This document shows, piece by piece, positions 36,896 through 48,633 of a DNA stretch of 64,000 nucleotides. Each line of letters opens with the position of its first letter. Position 1 is the first letter of the stretch. Source of the stretch: Pseudoscleropodium purum (taxonomy: Eukaryota; Streptophyta; Bryopsida; Hypnales; Brachytheciaceae); assembly GCA_963969395.1 (NCBI GenBank), contig OZ017802.1, forward strand, positions 18,941,410-19,005,409, written 5' to 3'. The notes beneath the pieces are model-generated. The model saw nothing but the letters and a program-made list of their open reading frames with translations, did not search any database and had not been told where the DNA came from. A program made the translations under genes and the position numbers.

Positions 36896-39800
36896 TCATG
36901 AGGCCGGATCTGCTAATGTTTCCAAAATGGGACAGGGGACATGTGCGCAACTTGCCACTATGCGCAACAGACTAAAACACCAATAGGAAAATACTGCCAA
37001 GAGATTTACCCTTTTGCAAGTTGGACTTCGGTAAGGTCTTCTGATTTGCGTTAGCACTGGAATTCGCACCAGCAATATAACCCCAGGAGCCAAGCAGCGA
37101 CCGTGCTGCGTTGTTGATGTGCTTGAACCTGTCGGGACCCAATTGAATTCCTCCATACCATCGAGACACAACTACGACCTGGGGCAACAGATTGTTTTCA
37201 TTAGGAAAAGGGACAAGTCAATTCTGTTTGCAATAGAAAGTCATAAAATCTCCTGATCTGCACCTAAAAGTACTAGTATCCAAAGGCAGCAGAATTGATC
37301 TTCAATTACAGTTCGAGTAGTGAGGGGGAATGAACAACGAAGTGAAGGACAAATACTAAGGTAGAAAATGCTATTTGTGTCACTTTAAACATTTAAACCA
37401 GTATGTAGTAGTTTCAATATTGGGAGAAGAAGAGTTGTGGAAAGATCTTTGGGAAGAGCCAAATCTGTTTGAGATCTTATTATTAGAATTACAAATAGAT
37501 TTCTTATGCAGCTTCGAAGTGGGAGGTTGCAGACCACTAAGTGACAGTGAACAATCACATTTCATTCAAAGATCATTGGCCGGAGACATTTTGCCAAGTC
37601 ATGCTTACACCACTTGCCAATCAAGTGTATGAATAGATGAGTGCCTGTTGGTAAAATGGTTCAGTAGAGACGGAATCAGGTGCCCAACAATTTTTGCAAT
37701 ATTGACCTTACGGTCTAAATTACTACTCGAGAATGTCATGATCAGTCTACATCACAGATGGGTAGATTACAGACTTTCTATACCGACACAAAGTACCAGG
37801 TGCTTGTGAATGCTTACCACATCAAGTGCATCCACAATCTGAAGCAAATGGAGCAGACGCCCACCAGCGGCTGTTTCCCCATCATCGTCATGATCTTGTA
37901 ATACCTGCAGGTAATCCACGAGAGAGCCAAGAGTATTGACAGTCAATGACTAAAACACATAATCTCGCTTCAAACTCCAGCACTGGAGCATAACATTGGA
38001 CTCGAGAGATCTCCACCACTGATGCAACAAACAGCCAGAAAAACGTATGAAAGAATGAAAAGAAAATTTACTGATCAGAGGGGTATGATTATTACAGTAT
38101 TATTTTTTGGCATAGAAATTCGGTATGCCATGATGTTATGAGTTGCTGCAGCAATTTTCCGGTTCCTAAGTAAAGCATCCATAACTGCTTCTACATCGTC
38201 TGCACTCTTCACTGGTGCAAGATGCGCTTGAAACGTGCCTGTTTAAGTTTAAGGAAGTGGATCAGGTCAGGACATGAAGGCAGCACACACATTTTCCTTC
38301 CATGCTTCCGATAAATTAAGAAGTAAAAACAAGAAATTTTGGACTCTAATCAGAAAACAAAAAGGGTATAGAAGTGACTATGAAACTGACTTCTTTTCTC
38401 GGTGAAGGGTTCTCCATGGACTATGCCGATAATCTTGTCCAGCTCTTCTAGTCCCTTCTCATCGAGGGTTCTCTCTGAGCTTTGCAAACTTGTGTCCAGC
38501 ACTACCTCCTCCTCTGGCCTGCAGACATTAGTAGACCTCAGTCTCATGCATGCGAGCTGAGGGAGAAGAAGATCAACTATTTCTTAATAAACGAAGATGA
38601 GCATCTTCTACTTCTGCACACCAAGCCATAATATATAGAAGAGATCAGCGCACGGCGTACTTATGAGAGTCTATTGACGCTGTAGAAGGACCTTTTTGAT
38701 CTGCATGTCCCAATGAAAACTTGTTAGGGGTTTCCTCGTGCATTATCTTCATCATTATCTCAGCTCCTGCTTGGCACCAAATCCTCTATCAGTCAAAGGA
38801 AATGACGGAAAAGATCTAGCATAATTCTGATATACTGATAACTGGCTCTCATAAAATTAACAAATGGGTTAATCTTCAAGTATAGATCAGAAAGGTAAGG
38901 GGTGCAAAATATGTGACGAAACTCATTCTGCTCCTTTCAAGGAGCTTGGACCAAACTCATCGGTATTGACAAATGAACTCTTGATGAAGTTGAGACAAAA
39001 TGAGGATCATCTGAGGGCACAATTGCGTATCCAAAAGAATAGGAGTGGATCTAGTAATGTTCATTAAGGATTCAAAAGAGAATAAGTACAATTATTCATT
39101 ATTCTTGCTCCACACTAAGGTCCAGATTTAGAACACAGAACTCCCCTTCCAAAACTCACAAATAATTGTCAAAGTGTTCAAAACTTTTGATTCAATGTGT
39201 GCTATCCACCATTTGTATTTTTCAATCCATGAAAATTCAAATAAAATGTTTCTGATACACCCCAAATATCCACAGTCCTGAAGTGAGCAGTTTATTCACA
39301 CGTTACCTTAGTATGGAACCACAGCTTTGACCAAAATGTGAAAACGCTAGTACCTGTAAGTTCAACCGGGGGAGGAGCATGCTCCCGCATCCAACTCCTG
39401 GCTTCGTCCCACAACCAATCCTGTTCCTGTTAAAAGAGCTGATTGAGCACGAAGCTGAAGAGCATTCTCATGAGTAGAAGGAACTGATTTCAATAAGCGG
39501 TATGCATATAAAAGCAGGGATTCCATTAAAATTGGACTGTTTCGAGACCTTTTAGAAAACTCCATAGAGAGAATCTCCCAATGATCACTATAACCATACG
39601 GAGAACTCCCCATGGAAAAGATTCTCATTACAATGCTGTCTAAAAGATCTCGAAGCAATCTAATTATCCGAGTACTATGTTTAAATATTACTAATTTGTG
39701 TGTGAAATCAGGAAATGAGGTAGAACCTTCAGCCATTCCACCCATCTGAAAACCACCACTTCTCCAACAGATTCCTCGTACAAGCTTCTGAACATTTCCA

Positions 39801-40885
39801 CTACTCGTTGCAGAGAAATCTCCGAGAGCCACGGAGCATGTAGCTCCGCCACAGGACACGAAGCAGAAGGATAAAACTCTGGTAAGTGGACTCCCAGTCT
39901 CAATGACAATTCCCCGTTGGTGCTCCCATCGGCTGGATATACCTGAACCTGTATAAAATCCATTAAACCCTCCGTTGAGAACGGATAAGCTCCTTTCAAG
40001 CAAATTTCACTTACAAACATGACCGAGTGCGGTATAACATTCTTGAGCAGCTGCCTTTTACACCCTAGCCAAAAAAATCTAGATTTTTCTTAGTAGCAGC
40101 ATCACTCATAGAAAGAAACTAAGCAAGTCACTAAGCAACATGCATGCTCCATACCGTGAATGTCAAATTTTTCAGTCTTTTTTTTGGTCTGCAGTGGAGA
40201 AAAGGTTGAGTTCTCGCAACTACTTAAGAATGTTATGAAGTAGGTTTGCATTTTTTTATCATAGGTAGACAATTTGAGGCTCAGCACAAGTGAAGTATAG
40301 AGATGATCTTTGAATACCGTATGCAAGAGTAAGCATTGTAAGAGTGCAAAAGTAAGCGAAGCAAAGTTCAATTGATAGAGATTTCCTAAACCTGTGCCCT
40401 AATCTTGATGCCCTTGACTTATGCATTCAGCAACAATTATCTAATTATACATTATCTAGATTTATTAGATACATTGTCTAGGTTCATTAGGGCACACTCT
40501 TGGTTAGGATCTTGATTTCAGCTTCATCCAACCTTAGACCAGATCCACTCAAACAGTCTGCCAAAACAAGGGAGTGCGACCATTGGTTGATGGTAAAGAA
40601 GAAACCCTAACTGCGTTGTTGCCACATTTACGCTTCGCAGTGCTAAAACATACCTCACAAAATTGGTTCGTGGAGGAAATCCGGCAATCCTCTTCCCCGT
40701 ATATTGATCTTAGGACTTCCAGTTCCTCAGCTTGGGCGATTCTATTCTCTACACAATAAAACGTTTCAGAAAATTATGAACTGAAGACATGACGAGTTAC
40801 TAGGTCATAACAATTGGAATGCACTCACAGCTATTCGCACTGAAACAGAAGTTGGATTCAGCTGCTCTACATTGGCATATTGCAT
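36896..40885 (-). CDS. IMPACT: IMPACT-family protein (RWD + UPF0029 domains)
   Basis: IMPACT/Yih1 proteins bind GCN1 through the RWD domain and damp GCN2 kinase, so they tune eIF2-alpha phosphorylation during amino-acid stress. Ten exons, in transcript order: 40885-40829, 40746-40654, 39948-39727, 39426-39354, 38766-38661, 38518-38391, 38238-38096, 37904-37818, 37178-37010, 36912-36896. Phases agree and the product is 364 residues. The RWD domain (about 25-124) has AEELEVLRSIYGEED, PEFYPSASCP and GEVVVFRWVEWLK. The UPF0029 domain (about 215-340) has HGEPFTEKRSTFQAHLAPV, ATHNIMAYRI, LQDHDDDGETAAGGRLL and VVVVSRWYGGIQLGPDRFKH. The last coding exon is only 17 bases. The exon 2 start could lie two bases earlier, out of phase with this first exon. 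Intron 8 carries the repeat shared with the DUF962 leader. Confidence 0.93.
37432..37703 (+). repeat. Repeat copy inside IMPACT intron 8
   Basis: This is the diverged relative of 20766-21072, with the same landmarks in the same order. It lies antisense to IMPACT within the intron 37179-37817. Confidence 0.62.
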
Positions 40886-41289
40886 TCGATCGCCAGCTCG
40901 TTCTGCTCACACCGCAGCACTCGAAAGAAGAAAACAATTGCAAGAAGAATGAGGAGATTTTTCCTTAAAAAGAAAAAAGGCAGAGGAGATATATATGCAG
41001 CTCGCCTTCAACTTCCATATTGAAAAATGCCGAGGAAGCTTAGAGAATAAAACTTTGAAGTAGCCTAGATCCAATGCTCGCTACCTTAAGATTCAAAAAC
41101 CAGCACCTGCACCTCGTTCAGAAATTCATTCAATTCGCAAGCAGAAGACCGCGCAAAGTCGAGTCCCTCTCACCACAACTCAGTGAAACAGCAATCGAAA
41201 GAAAACGAAAGAACGTGAAAGGAGAGTTCACTCGGACTCCTTATTAACAAATTTGTATGCAATTATTTATTACGGAGTACATAACCAGT

Positions 41290-42770
41290 AGAAGAGTTTG
41301 ATGATGAGAGTAGTAAGGGTTTATTTAATTATTGACTGTGACAGTAATTTACTTCAAAGTCACTCTATTTTAGATTAGTACAGATTGGAATATTAATGTG
41401 TTGTATTGATACTCTTAAATTTTTACTTTGTAGTTTGTAGTGATATTAGTTATATCAGAAACATGTGAGTACTAAATTTGCACCCTCACTAGTAAGACAA
41501 ATTAGAGTAATTAGATCATAAAAGGAATTATGCAATAGGTGCATTTATTTACTAGGAGAATAGAGGATTACACAATTGACAATTGGCACCCGGGAGCATG
41601 TTCACTCCCACAAAGTATATTGATCCCAGACTTCACTCTTCAAACCCGCAAGCCAAAACAACCCACACCGTCACTCGGGACGTGAGTTTCCAAGCACCGG
41701 GCGTGCCATATTTCTACCTTGATACTTCAACTTGGCATGGACGGGGGAGGCTTTGCTAGAGCCTAGAGGTGACCCTTTTGCATTCAATTTTGCTTGATTT
41801 GCACTTTTTATAACAGTGGCTTGAGTTTGTGCACACCAGTTTCTTTCTTCAATCAAGATCCTAAGCAACTTTCTTCTTGTAATCAAATTATTGTCCATCA
41901 ATTACTACACTGGAACTCTGACAAATATATGGAGAAGCAACCATTTTCAACAAGTTCGGTGGCCAATGGTGTGGGAAGGCCTCTTGATCAAGCACTGTGG
42001 AAATTAGGAACCCACCATACTGGCTTGCCCATGCCTATTTGGCCTGGCAACAATGGACATGCTTTAATGAAAGCATTTTGATAGACTTACATTTTTTTAA
42101 CCCCTAAATGACTATATCAATCCAAGTGCCTACTTTTCAAATTATAAGTATTCTTGAATGCTCCTATAAATTGACATCAATGGTCTCAGAAAATAGATAT
42201 CCACCTCTACGTCATGGTAGGGCATGGACGCTTTAACAAAAAGCTTGATGTTCTTTAGAAAATTCTAAAGATAAGATAGTAATTTATTATCATTGGACAC
42301 GGCAAATAAATGCAATCAAAGTTGCCCTTTGGCATAGGTAACCTCAAAATTGTATTTGAAAGTTTAATTTTGAGAAGATAAAATTTATGAAACACTTATT
42401 CCTTGGTCTTCAAAATACTTTGGTTTAAACCCTTCTCACTCATATGACAACATTTTCTATAATGTGATCCCAAATTCTTTTGCTGGCCTTGGAGGATTTT
42501 CTTTGAATTCATTTTCCTTTGTATCCAAAAAAATTGAAATCTTTAGATACTCTATCATGGAAAATTTTAGATTTAAAGAATATTTTTTCTTTTGGCAATT
42601 TATTTGACAATTTTAATCAACTATGATCACTATAATCTTAAAATTGCATCTTTGGATCTCCATGAAATCCTATTGAGTCATGCACAATTACATCTTCTTC
42701 AAGATCCTTGACTACTTTGCTAAAATATGTAAAGATATAAACAAAATTGAGTTTGAAGGTTATTTTTGGG
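41290..42770. other. Gene-poor stretch upstream of IMPACT
   Basis: Overlapping opposite-strand open stretches occur at 41671-41901 (minus) and 41794-42081 (plus), but neither matches a known family. A CCCCTAAATGAC relative of the dispersed repeat edge is at about 42100. Nothing else is supportable. Confidence 0.35.
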
Positions 42771-42776
42771 TTGTAG

Positions 42777-42836
42777 ATGGCAAAGAAGGCACAAGCACAT
42801 TCGGATGACAAACGCGCATCAAGCTTCTACAATATG
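42777..42836 (+). other. Isolated exon-like open segment
   Basis: ATG GCA AAG AAG GCA begins twenty open codons (MAKKAQAHSDDKRASSFYNM), preceded by TTGTAG and ended by GTATGA. Base composition is less AT-rich than the surroundings. No following exon was found, so this may be a stranded transposon or gene fragment. Confidence 0.2.
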
Positions 42837-43945
42837 GTATGACTATAAATCATATTTATCATAATTGAGATAAGTATCTAATTGTAGATAATATTATGAG
42901 AATAAAGTTTGTTTAGAAATTCTTAAAAGGAATTGAAAGAAAAATTCAATGCATTTTAGTATATACTCATTGAAAACAATGTGAATAAATGAAGAATTTT
43001 TTTAAGTTTAGGCTATAAATATATTTTAAATTAATTCTTAAATTCAAATTGTGTGATCCCTATTATTAATATCTAACTTTCAACCAATATTTTATAAAGA
43101 TGCTTTTGTAGTAAGGATTGCAATTGGGAAAAAAAAATTGTGTGTATTTGCTTTTGAATATTAGATAACCAATCCAAACTTGAAGGCTTAACATGTTCAA
43201 TTATTGTACTTAAATAGGTGTTTTTAATACTTCTTGTAATACTTGCAATTGTAAAATTGATATTCTATATTTTGGTTGATAAGAATGACCACAAGAATTG
43301 GCCACATTATAATATTGTATCATATAGTCAATCCTCTTCTACTTGGCAAATCAAGAAATCCTAAGTTTATTGAGCATGCCAACCAACTATTTATATGTAT
43401 TTAGGTTCTATAGTGTAAATTTGTCCATTTTTTTGTGGTTTTCATGACTTTTAATTTCCAATTACAAAAATAATTATACTAATATTTATGGACAATACTC
43501 ATGTAAAAAAATACTTGGGTAGAAAATTCACCACACATTCTCAATGGGAAATTCATTTAATGACATCAATATATACAAAAAAATCACATATTGAAAAGTC
43601 ACCTCATCCTCTAATGGATAAGTCATTTATATTGATGCATATACAAAGTATACAAGTAACATAAGAAGACCTTATTCATTTCACAACCTCAAGTTTGTTC
43701 TATAAAAATCCCACCTGAAAATTCTAGCTTTACTGCCTCATTTTAAATTGCTTTCCAACTTTAAATATAAATATAGTAGTTGAATTTTTTTTCCTTTTAA
43801 GTCATATTTAGACATTTACAATGCTAATTGAGAAGTTCAATTCTTGCTGCCAACTCAAGTTAGTTGGTTGTATAATTCTAAAAATGTATAATAGTCTTTA
43901 TAAGCTATGGGTTACAAATTCTTTTTTCACAATGTACAAAAAAAG

Positions 43946-44170
43946 GTAAACCTTCTTGTTCCTCCATTCCCTCTCCTCCCCTCCCTCACTTGAAAAATTG
44001 AGAGTTGTTGATTAACAAAAAATCCTCCCCCTTTGGATGTTGTTGAGTTTGAAAACAACTCAAGCAAACCTTCTTGTCCCCCCCCCCCCCCCCCCCCTTG
44101 AAAAATTGAGAGACATTGATATTTTTAAATCCTCCTCTTCGGATGCATTGATCTTAGAAAACAACTTTGG
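43946..44170. repeat. Tandem duplication containing a 20-base C run
   Basis: AACCTTCTTGT...CTTGAAAAATTGAGAG...TTGAT...AATCCTCC(C/T)C occurs at 43950-44035 and again at 44068-44135. In the second copy the pyrimidine segment has become C20 (44078-44097), which is also a likely source of sequencing-length error. Confidence 0.7.
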
Positions 44171-45009
44171 ATATGATACAAATATAGGTACCATATGGAT
44201 ATGATTTAGGATATGGGATACAAGATATGAAGTACAAATATGCATAAGGGATATATCCCATATCAAATGTCACCCCACCCTCATTTGAAAATTACAAAGG
44301 GATGGGATTGGGAGGAGGAACAAATTTTTTTTTAATTTAAATTGTTTTTTAGCTTACCAAGGATGAAAATAATTCGATTTCATCTTCTTCTTTTTTGACC
44401 TCATTGTCATTGTGACACAATTTATCACAATGAGCTCAAAAGAATCATTTATTGCCTACAACTCAAACTAAAGTACAAATTCTTTTTTCATAATGCATGG
44501 ACTTTCATCACAATTCAAAACTCCGAAAATTCATCTTGATTTGTGGAAATTAAATTTGGCTAGTACACTAATTTTATGCACAAGTTATGTACTAAAACAT
44601 ACCAACATTCATTTAAAAGAAAGCTCCAAATTCAATTTCCTCATACCAACATGAATTTTCAATGTTTTGACTCTAGTACTCATTAGTTCGTTTTGACCCA
44701 AAAAATTAGTACCCTATAACATGCAAATGTCTATAATGATTTTTCAATTTTTCATTTATAAACATCATAATCCCTATAACTAAAATCACTATAACTTTCA
44801 AATTTATTATATCAACTTTTATGGCAAAAAATCATTACGTAATGAAAATAATGTCCTTTTATCTCAAAAAAGTTTTTCTCATTGTCTCACACTCCCAATA
44901 TTGAAGTTGTCATTTTTACACTAAAATAAAAGTACTTGCTTCAATCTCCTCCCCGGCCCTTCTCTTAAATTTGAGGTGTTACCAATATGACCTCAATTCC
45001 CCCAAAAAC
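44171..45009. other. AT-rich gene-free DNA
   Basis: No open frame or RNA gene is recognised. Stops are dense on both strands. Confidence 0.4.
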
Positions 45010-45600
45010 ACAATATTTGGGGCATTTGCCCATTTTGAGTCATCTATTTACAAACAAAATTTTCATTTTTTTTTCTTTGAAAGTTTCACACAACATGTAG
45101 GTGTGGACTTGAGGAGTAGCTTTAAGGCACAATAATCTTCATAACTTTTGACTACACAATTAAAAGTTATTAAATGATATGTAGTTTTTCTTAGAATGTA
45201 GGCAACATGGATAGTATGGACAACTTAAAAAAAAATCACTTGTTTAAGAAATAAAAATTTGAAATTGGTATTCTAGATTTTCATATGTATATGGAAAGCT
45301 TTGAATCGTAGCATTTTTATTAATGAGATGAAGTTATGAGGAGTTTTAGTTTGTAAGAAATTATAGAAATTCTACTCTAAAAAAACTTTGAAGTCCTTTA
45401 TTTAACTCAATCTTCAATACTTTTGGATAAAAATAAAATCATAGAATGTAGATTGTTCATTAGAACACTACAACCAATGAAATTAGTATTTTTCGACTCT
45501 ATAACTAAATTCTTAACAATTTAGTGTTTTAAATCATTCTCTACTTCTTTCTACTTACTATTTTTTTTCAAGCACAAATATGAAATATTTTTTGTTAAAT
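45010..45600 (+). repeat. Dispersed repeat, copy C (partial)
   Basis: It contains AAGTTATTAAATGATATG, AAAAATTTGAAATTGGTATTC, GGAAAGCTTTGAATC and ACTTTGAAGTCCTTTATTTAAC in the order of copies A, B and D. The distal GAAGTGCAGTTGCC part is absent. Confidence 0.62.
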
Positions 45601-48280
45601 ATTTTATATGTATTTCCAATTTATTTCTTCAATATATTATGGAGGTTTGCAAGTTGTAGGATCTACACATTTTAGGTTTCAAAATTTGAAAGATGAAATC
45701 TAACCATATGGAAAGAGTAGAAAATACTTCTTTTTGAAATTCAAATATCATGATCTTGCAATTGGTAGGGATTCTTATTCTGAAAAATTAGGAGGATGTG
45801 CTCTAATAATTTAATATAAAGATCCTAAGGTTGGATATATTTGTTAAAAAATAAATATAGCTAAAGATTTGAACCCTACTTTGAAGACTAGTATTTTGAA
45901 GCAATTTTGGATCTATAAATATGAGAACTTTAGGAATTAAACCATCTTTCAAGAATGTCTAGAATTTTACATGCAACACAACATTACAAGAGTTGTAAAG
46001 TAATTATGCTTGTAATGAATGGTTTTGCATCTTTCTAAATTAAGGTGTTTCAAAGATGTATTTTAAGACACTTTAAAATTTCTTTAAATTTTGACTTAAA
46101 GAAATTCATAAAAATTTCAAAAATTCCCCCAAAGTCTAGCATTTTTTTCAAAATGTATAATTTTTATTCATCTAAAAATTAAAAATAATCCCAAATTGTA
46201 ATTTTGACTCTATCTATTTATCAATTTAGATCATTCCACCTTTATACTAATAGAAAGTAAGGTAGAAACACCTATTAGTAATTGCAATATTTTCATTTCC
46301 AACACTTAAAGAATGGCCTTGAATAAGCACTTCTATGACTCACAATCAATGAAAGGTGAAAAGTTTTTTGAAGTAACCAATGAAAAGTTGAGACATTTCA
46401 TGCTTCAAGTGTGTCCATTCAAGGTGAGTATTGTGCTATGTTTTCAATTCTATAAATTTGTAAAATATTTGTAGAACTTCAAAAAATTACTAAATTGCTT
46501 GGATTGCATTTATCTTGAGTTAGCTAATAATCTCATTAGATTTTTTGTATTAAAATAGTCTACTCTTAAAGTGATCTTCTAAGAACTCATTGCATTTGGG
46601 GAAGAAAAATTTCTTGAAACGCTTTTCTATAAATTTTCAAAAGAAAAAAAAAATGAAATTGGTATCTAACCCAAATCATTTCATATTTTTTGGACCTTTG
46701 TGGAATTAGTTACAAATTTTTGAAGTTGAAACTTAGTGGTCACTAAAAGCATCCCCCTCTTGAAATGTACACTATTGGTGCATTGAAAAAAAAGAATGTA
46801 TTTCTATTTTAGAAGATACTTTAAGCAAAGGCTATTTTAGGACCTCCTACCTTCTTCAACTTTTGAAATAGTGGATGTGGAAAAAATGTTGCTTTTAGAA
46901 GTTGTAGCCTTATGTCATACCTTCTATAAAACCAATGGCGTAATCCCGGATTTCAAGGCAAGTAATGAGTATAAAGTAGAAGTACCTATTTTGGACATGC
47001 CCCTCTTATTGCTCGTAGGCTAATCTATTGTGAACAACCAACTAGATGCAATGGTCTTTGAAAAAGATTCTCAATTTGTACCCTCTCATCCATTCATCTC
47101 TCTTCCCTCTTTGCCTAGGGAGAAGTGCCAAAGCTAACCACAATAGGTGAGTCTATGAAATTAGAATGGGTTCGGGTGTAAAATCCACTTTTATATTTAA
47201 TAAAATATTCATTTTTGGATTTTATTTTATTTTATTTTTTCTTGAATTCTTCCACATTGGAACTTTATTTTTGCACACTAAACTCAATTTCCCATGACTT
47301 TCCCACAAAATCAAAGCTCAAATGCTTAAGTTATCTAAAATAGGTACTTCTACCTTAGTTCTACCACACACTAAACATAGGTGTGATGAGTATTGTAGCA
47401 AGAAAGGTGTCTCATTAGAGCTCCAATATGTTACTACTAAAGGCTTTTCGATTTTTCATGGACAAGGGCTAAAATGCTCCATTCATGCCATTTTTTAGGT
47501 TTTTGCAACCACACCGGAGCTCACAAAAACGACTCTACCCTTTGACTATGGAGGAATCATTCTCATTCATGCCGTCATTGATTACGTAAAACAAGCTCCA
47601 TAAGGCGTTGCCCAGGGATTGGGGAAGAAGAGGAGACGGAACCACAGCTGGCCCGTGACGTCACTCTGTGAAAGCCATTTCACGCTCCTTTTCAAGTTAC
47701 ATTTATGAGGTGGGTCTGCTCAGACATTTTCAGCGCTTGAAGTCGTGATTCTTATCGTGTAGCAACTTGGCAATCCGTCTGATTCCAGGTTCCGTCCAGA
47801 AGTAACTTTCAAGGCATTTGGCTTCAACCAATTCCTAGTCGGCCCGGCTTTCGTGCTCCAACAACTTGCCTGAGAATCTTCCCCAACGACCCCAACTGGA
47901 GTTACGTCGTTTCGAGGTTGTTTCTTCCTGAACCGGCAGCTGGACACAGATGACCAGTTTCAGTTTTCCAAATAGCATATTTGAAATGATAAATGTAGGA
48001 AAGTATGGATATGTATTTTTTTAAATTTACATTTTCAAGTGGGAATGCAAGGAATAATCGAAGTATATCTTGCACAATTGTTGCATTCGGTCAAGAGTCC
48101 ATTAATATAACAACAAGTAGCTCGCTACCAAAGACTTGTCCCTGTAGCATTGACTTACTTCTCAGGTAAGGTAGCTACGCAAACCGCCTCAGGGTCCCTT
48201 CCTTCTGTCGATGCAAGAGCCTCAGGCTTCCCTTCGATCCAGAGGAGAGTGCGTCTCGCTCGCACTGGAATTGGGGTACT
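45601..48280. other. AT-rich intergenic DNA, GC rising toward the CYSTM-like gene
   Basis: To about 47500 the DNA is AT-rich with no convincing gene. A short plus-strand open stretch at about 46330-46427, ending AAG/GTGAG, is isolated. From 47500 GC rises, marking the upstream region of the 48334 gene. A 75-codon minus-strand frame at 47720-47947 has no recognisable family. Confidence 0.35.
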
Positions 48281-48283
48281 CTG

Positions 48284-48292
48284 AAACCCTAA
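48284..48292 (+). promoter_or_regulatory. Telo-box upstream of the CYSTM-like gene
   Basis: AAACCCTAA lies 42 bases before the ATG, in probable leader sequence. Confidence 0.45.
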
Positions 48293-48333
48293 TGCTGTCA
48301 TTGCAGCGGACGCGCATCGTGTTGTAGACAGTC

Positions 48334-48633
48334 ATGAATCAGCAACAAGCAGCCATGTATCCCCCCGTCGTAGGCTACCCCCCTCCCGCCAACTACGTGG
48401 TGCATCATCATCAGTCATCACCGTACCCCAGTGCGCCTGTGATGCGGGACGGCTACGGCAACCCGTATGTTTACGCGCAGGAGGGGAAGCCGGCGCACGC
48501 CCCCGATTGTCGCTACTACGGCAGTCCCGATCGCCGGCACAGGAACAGCATCGCCAACGCTCTCGCCGCGATCTTCATCGTCTGCTGGTGCTGCACTTGG
48601 CCCTGCCACGGACCTTGCTGCTGCGGATTCTGA
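48334..48633 (+). CDS. Small CYSTM-like cysteine-rich C-terminal membrane protein
   Basis: This 99-residue single-exon frame has the plan of plant CYSTM-type proteins. It has a Pro/Tyr/Gln/His-rich cytosolic N terminus (MYPPVVGYPPPANYVVHHH) and a short charged neck (YGSPDRRHRN). It ends in a hydrophobic segment dense in cysteine and tryptophan (ALAAIFIVCWCCTWPCHGPC, then CCGF). Such proteins sit in the plasma membrane or endomembranes and are linked to stress tolerance. The function here is inferred from layout only. The ATG has a telo-box 42 bases upstream and codon GC is high relative to the surroundings, supporting a real gene. A second in-frame ATG occurs at codon 8. Exact family membership is less certain because the classical motif spacing is not followed closely. 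Confidence 0.7.
   Translation: MNQQQAAMYPPVVGYPPPANYVVHHHQSSPYPSAPVMRDGYGNPYVYAQEGKPAHAPDCRYYGSPDRRHRNSIANALAAIFIVCWCCTWPCHGPCCCGF

Noticed and set aside
39362..40003. 213-codon minus-strand frame beginning MLERSLSVLNGG
   Set aside because: It runs through IMPACT exon 3, an intron and exon 4 in the wrong register; the RWD reading in the neighbouring frame has the conserved motifs.
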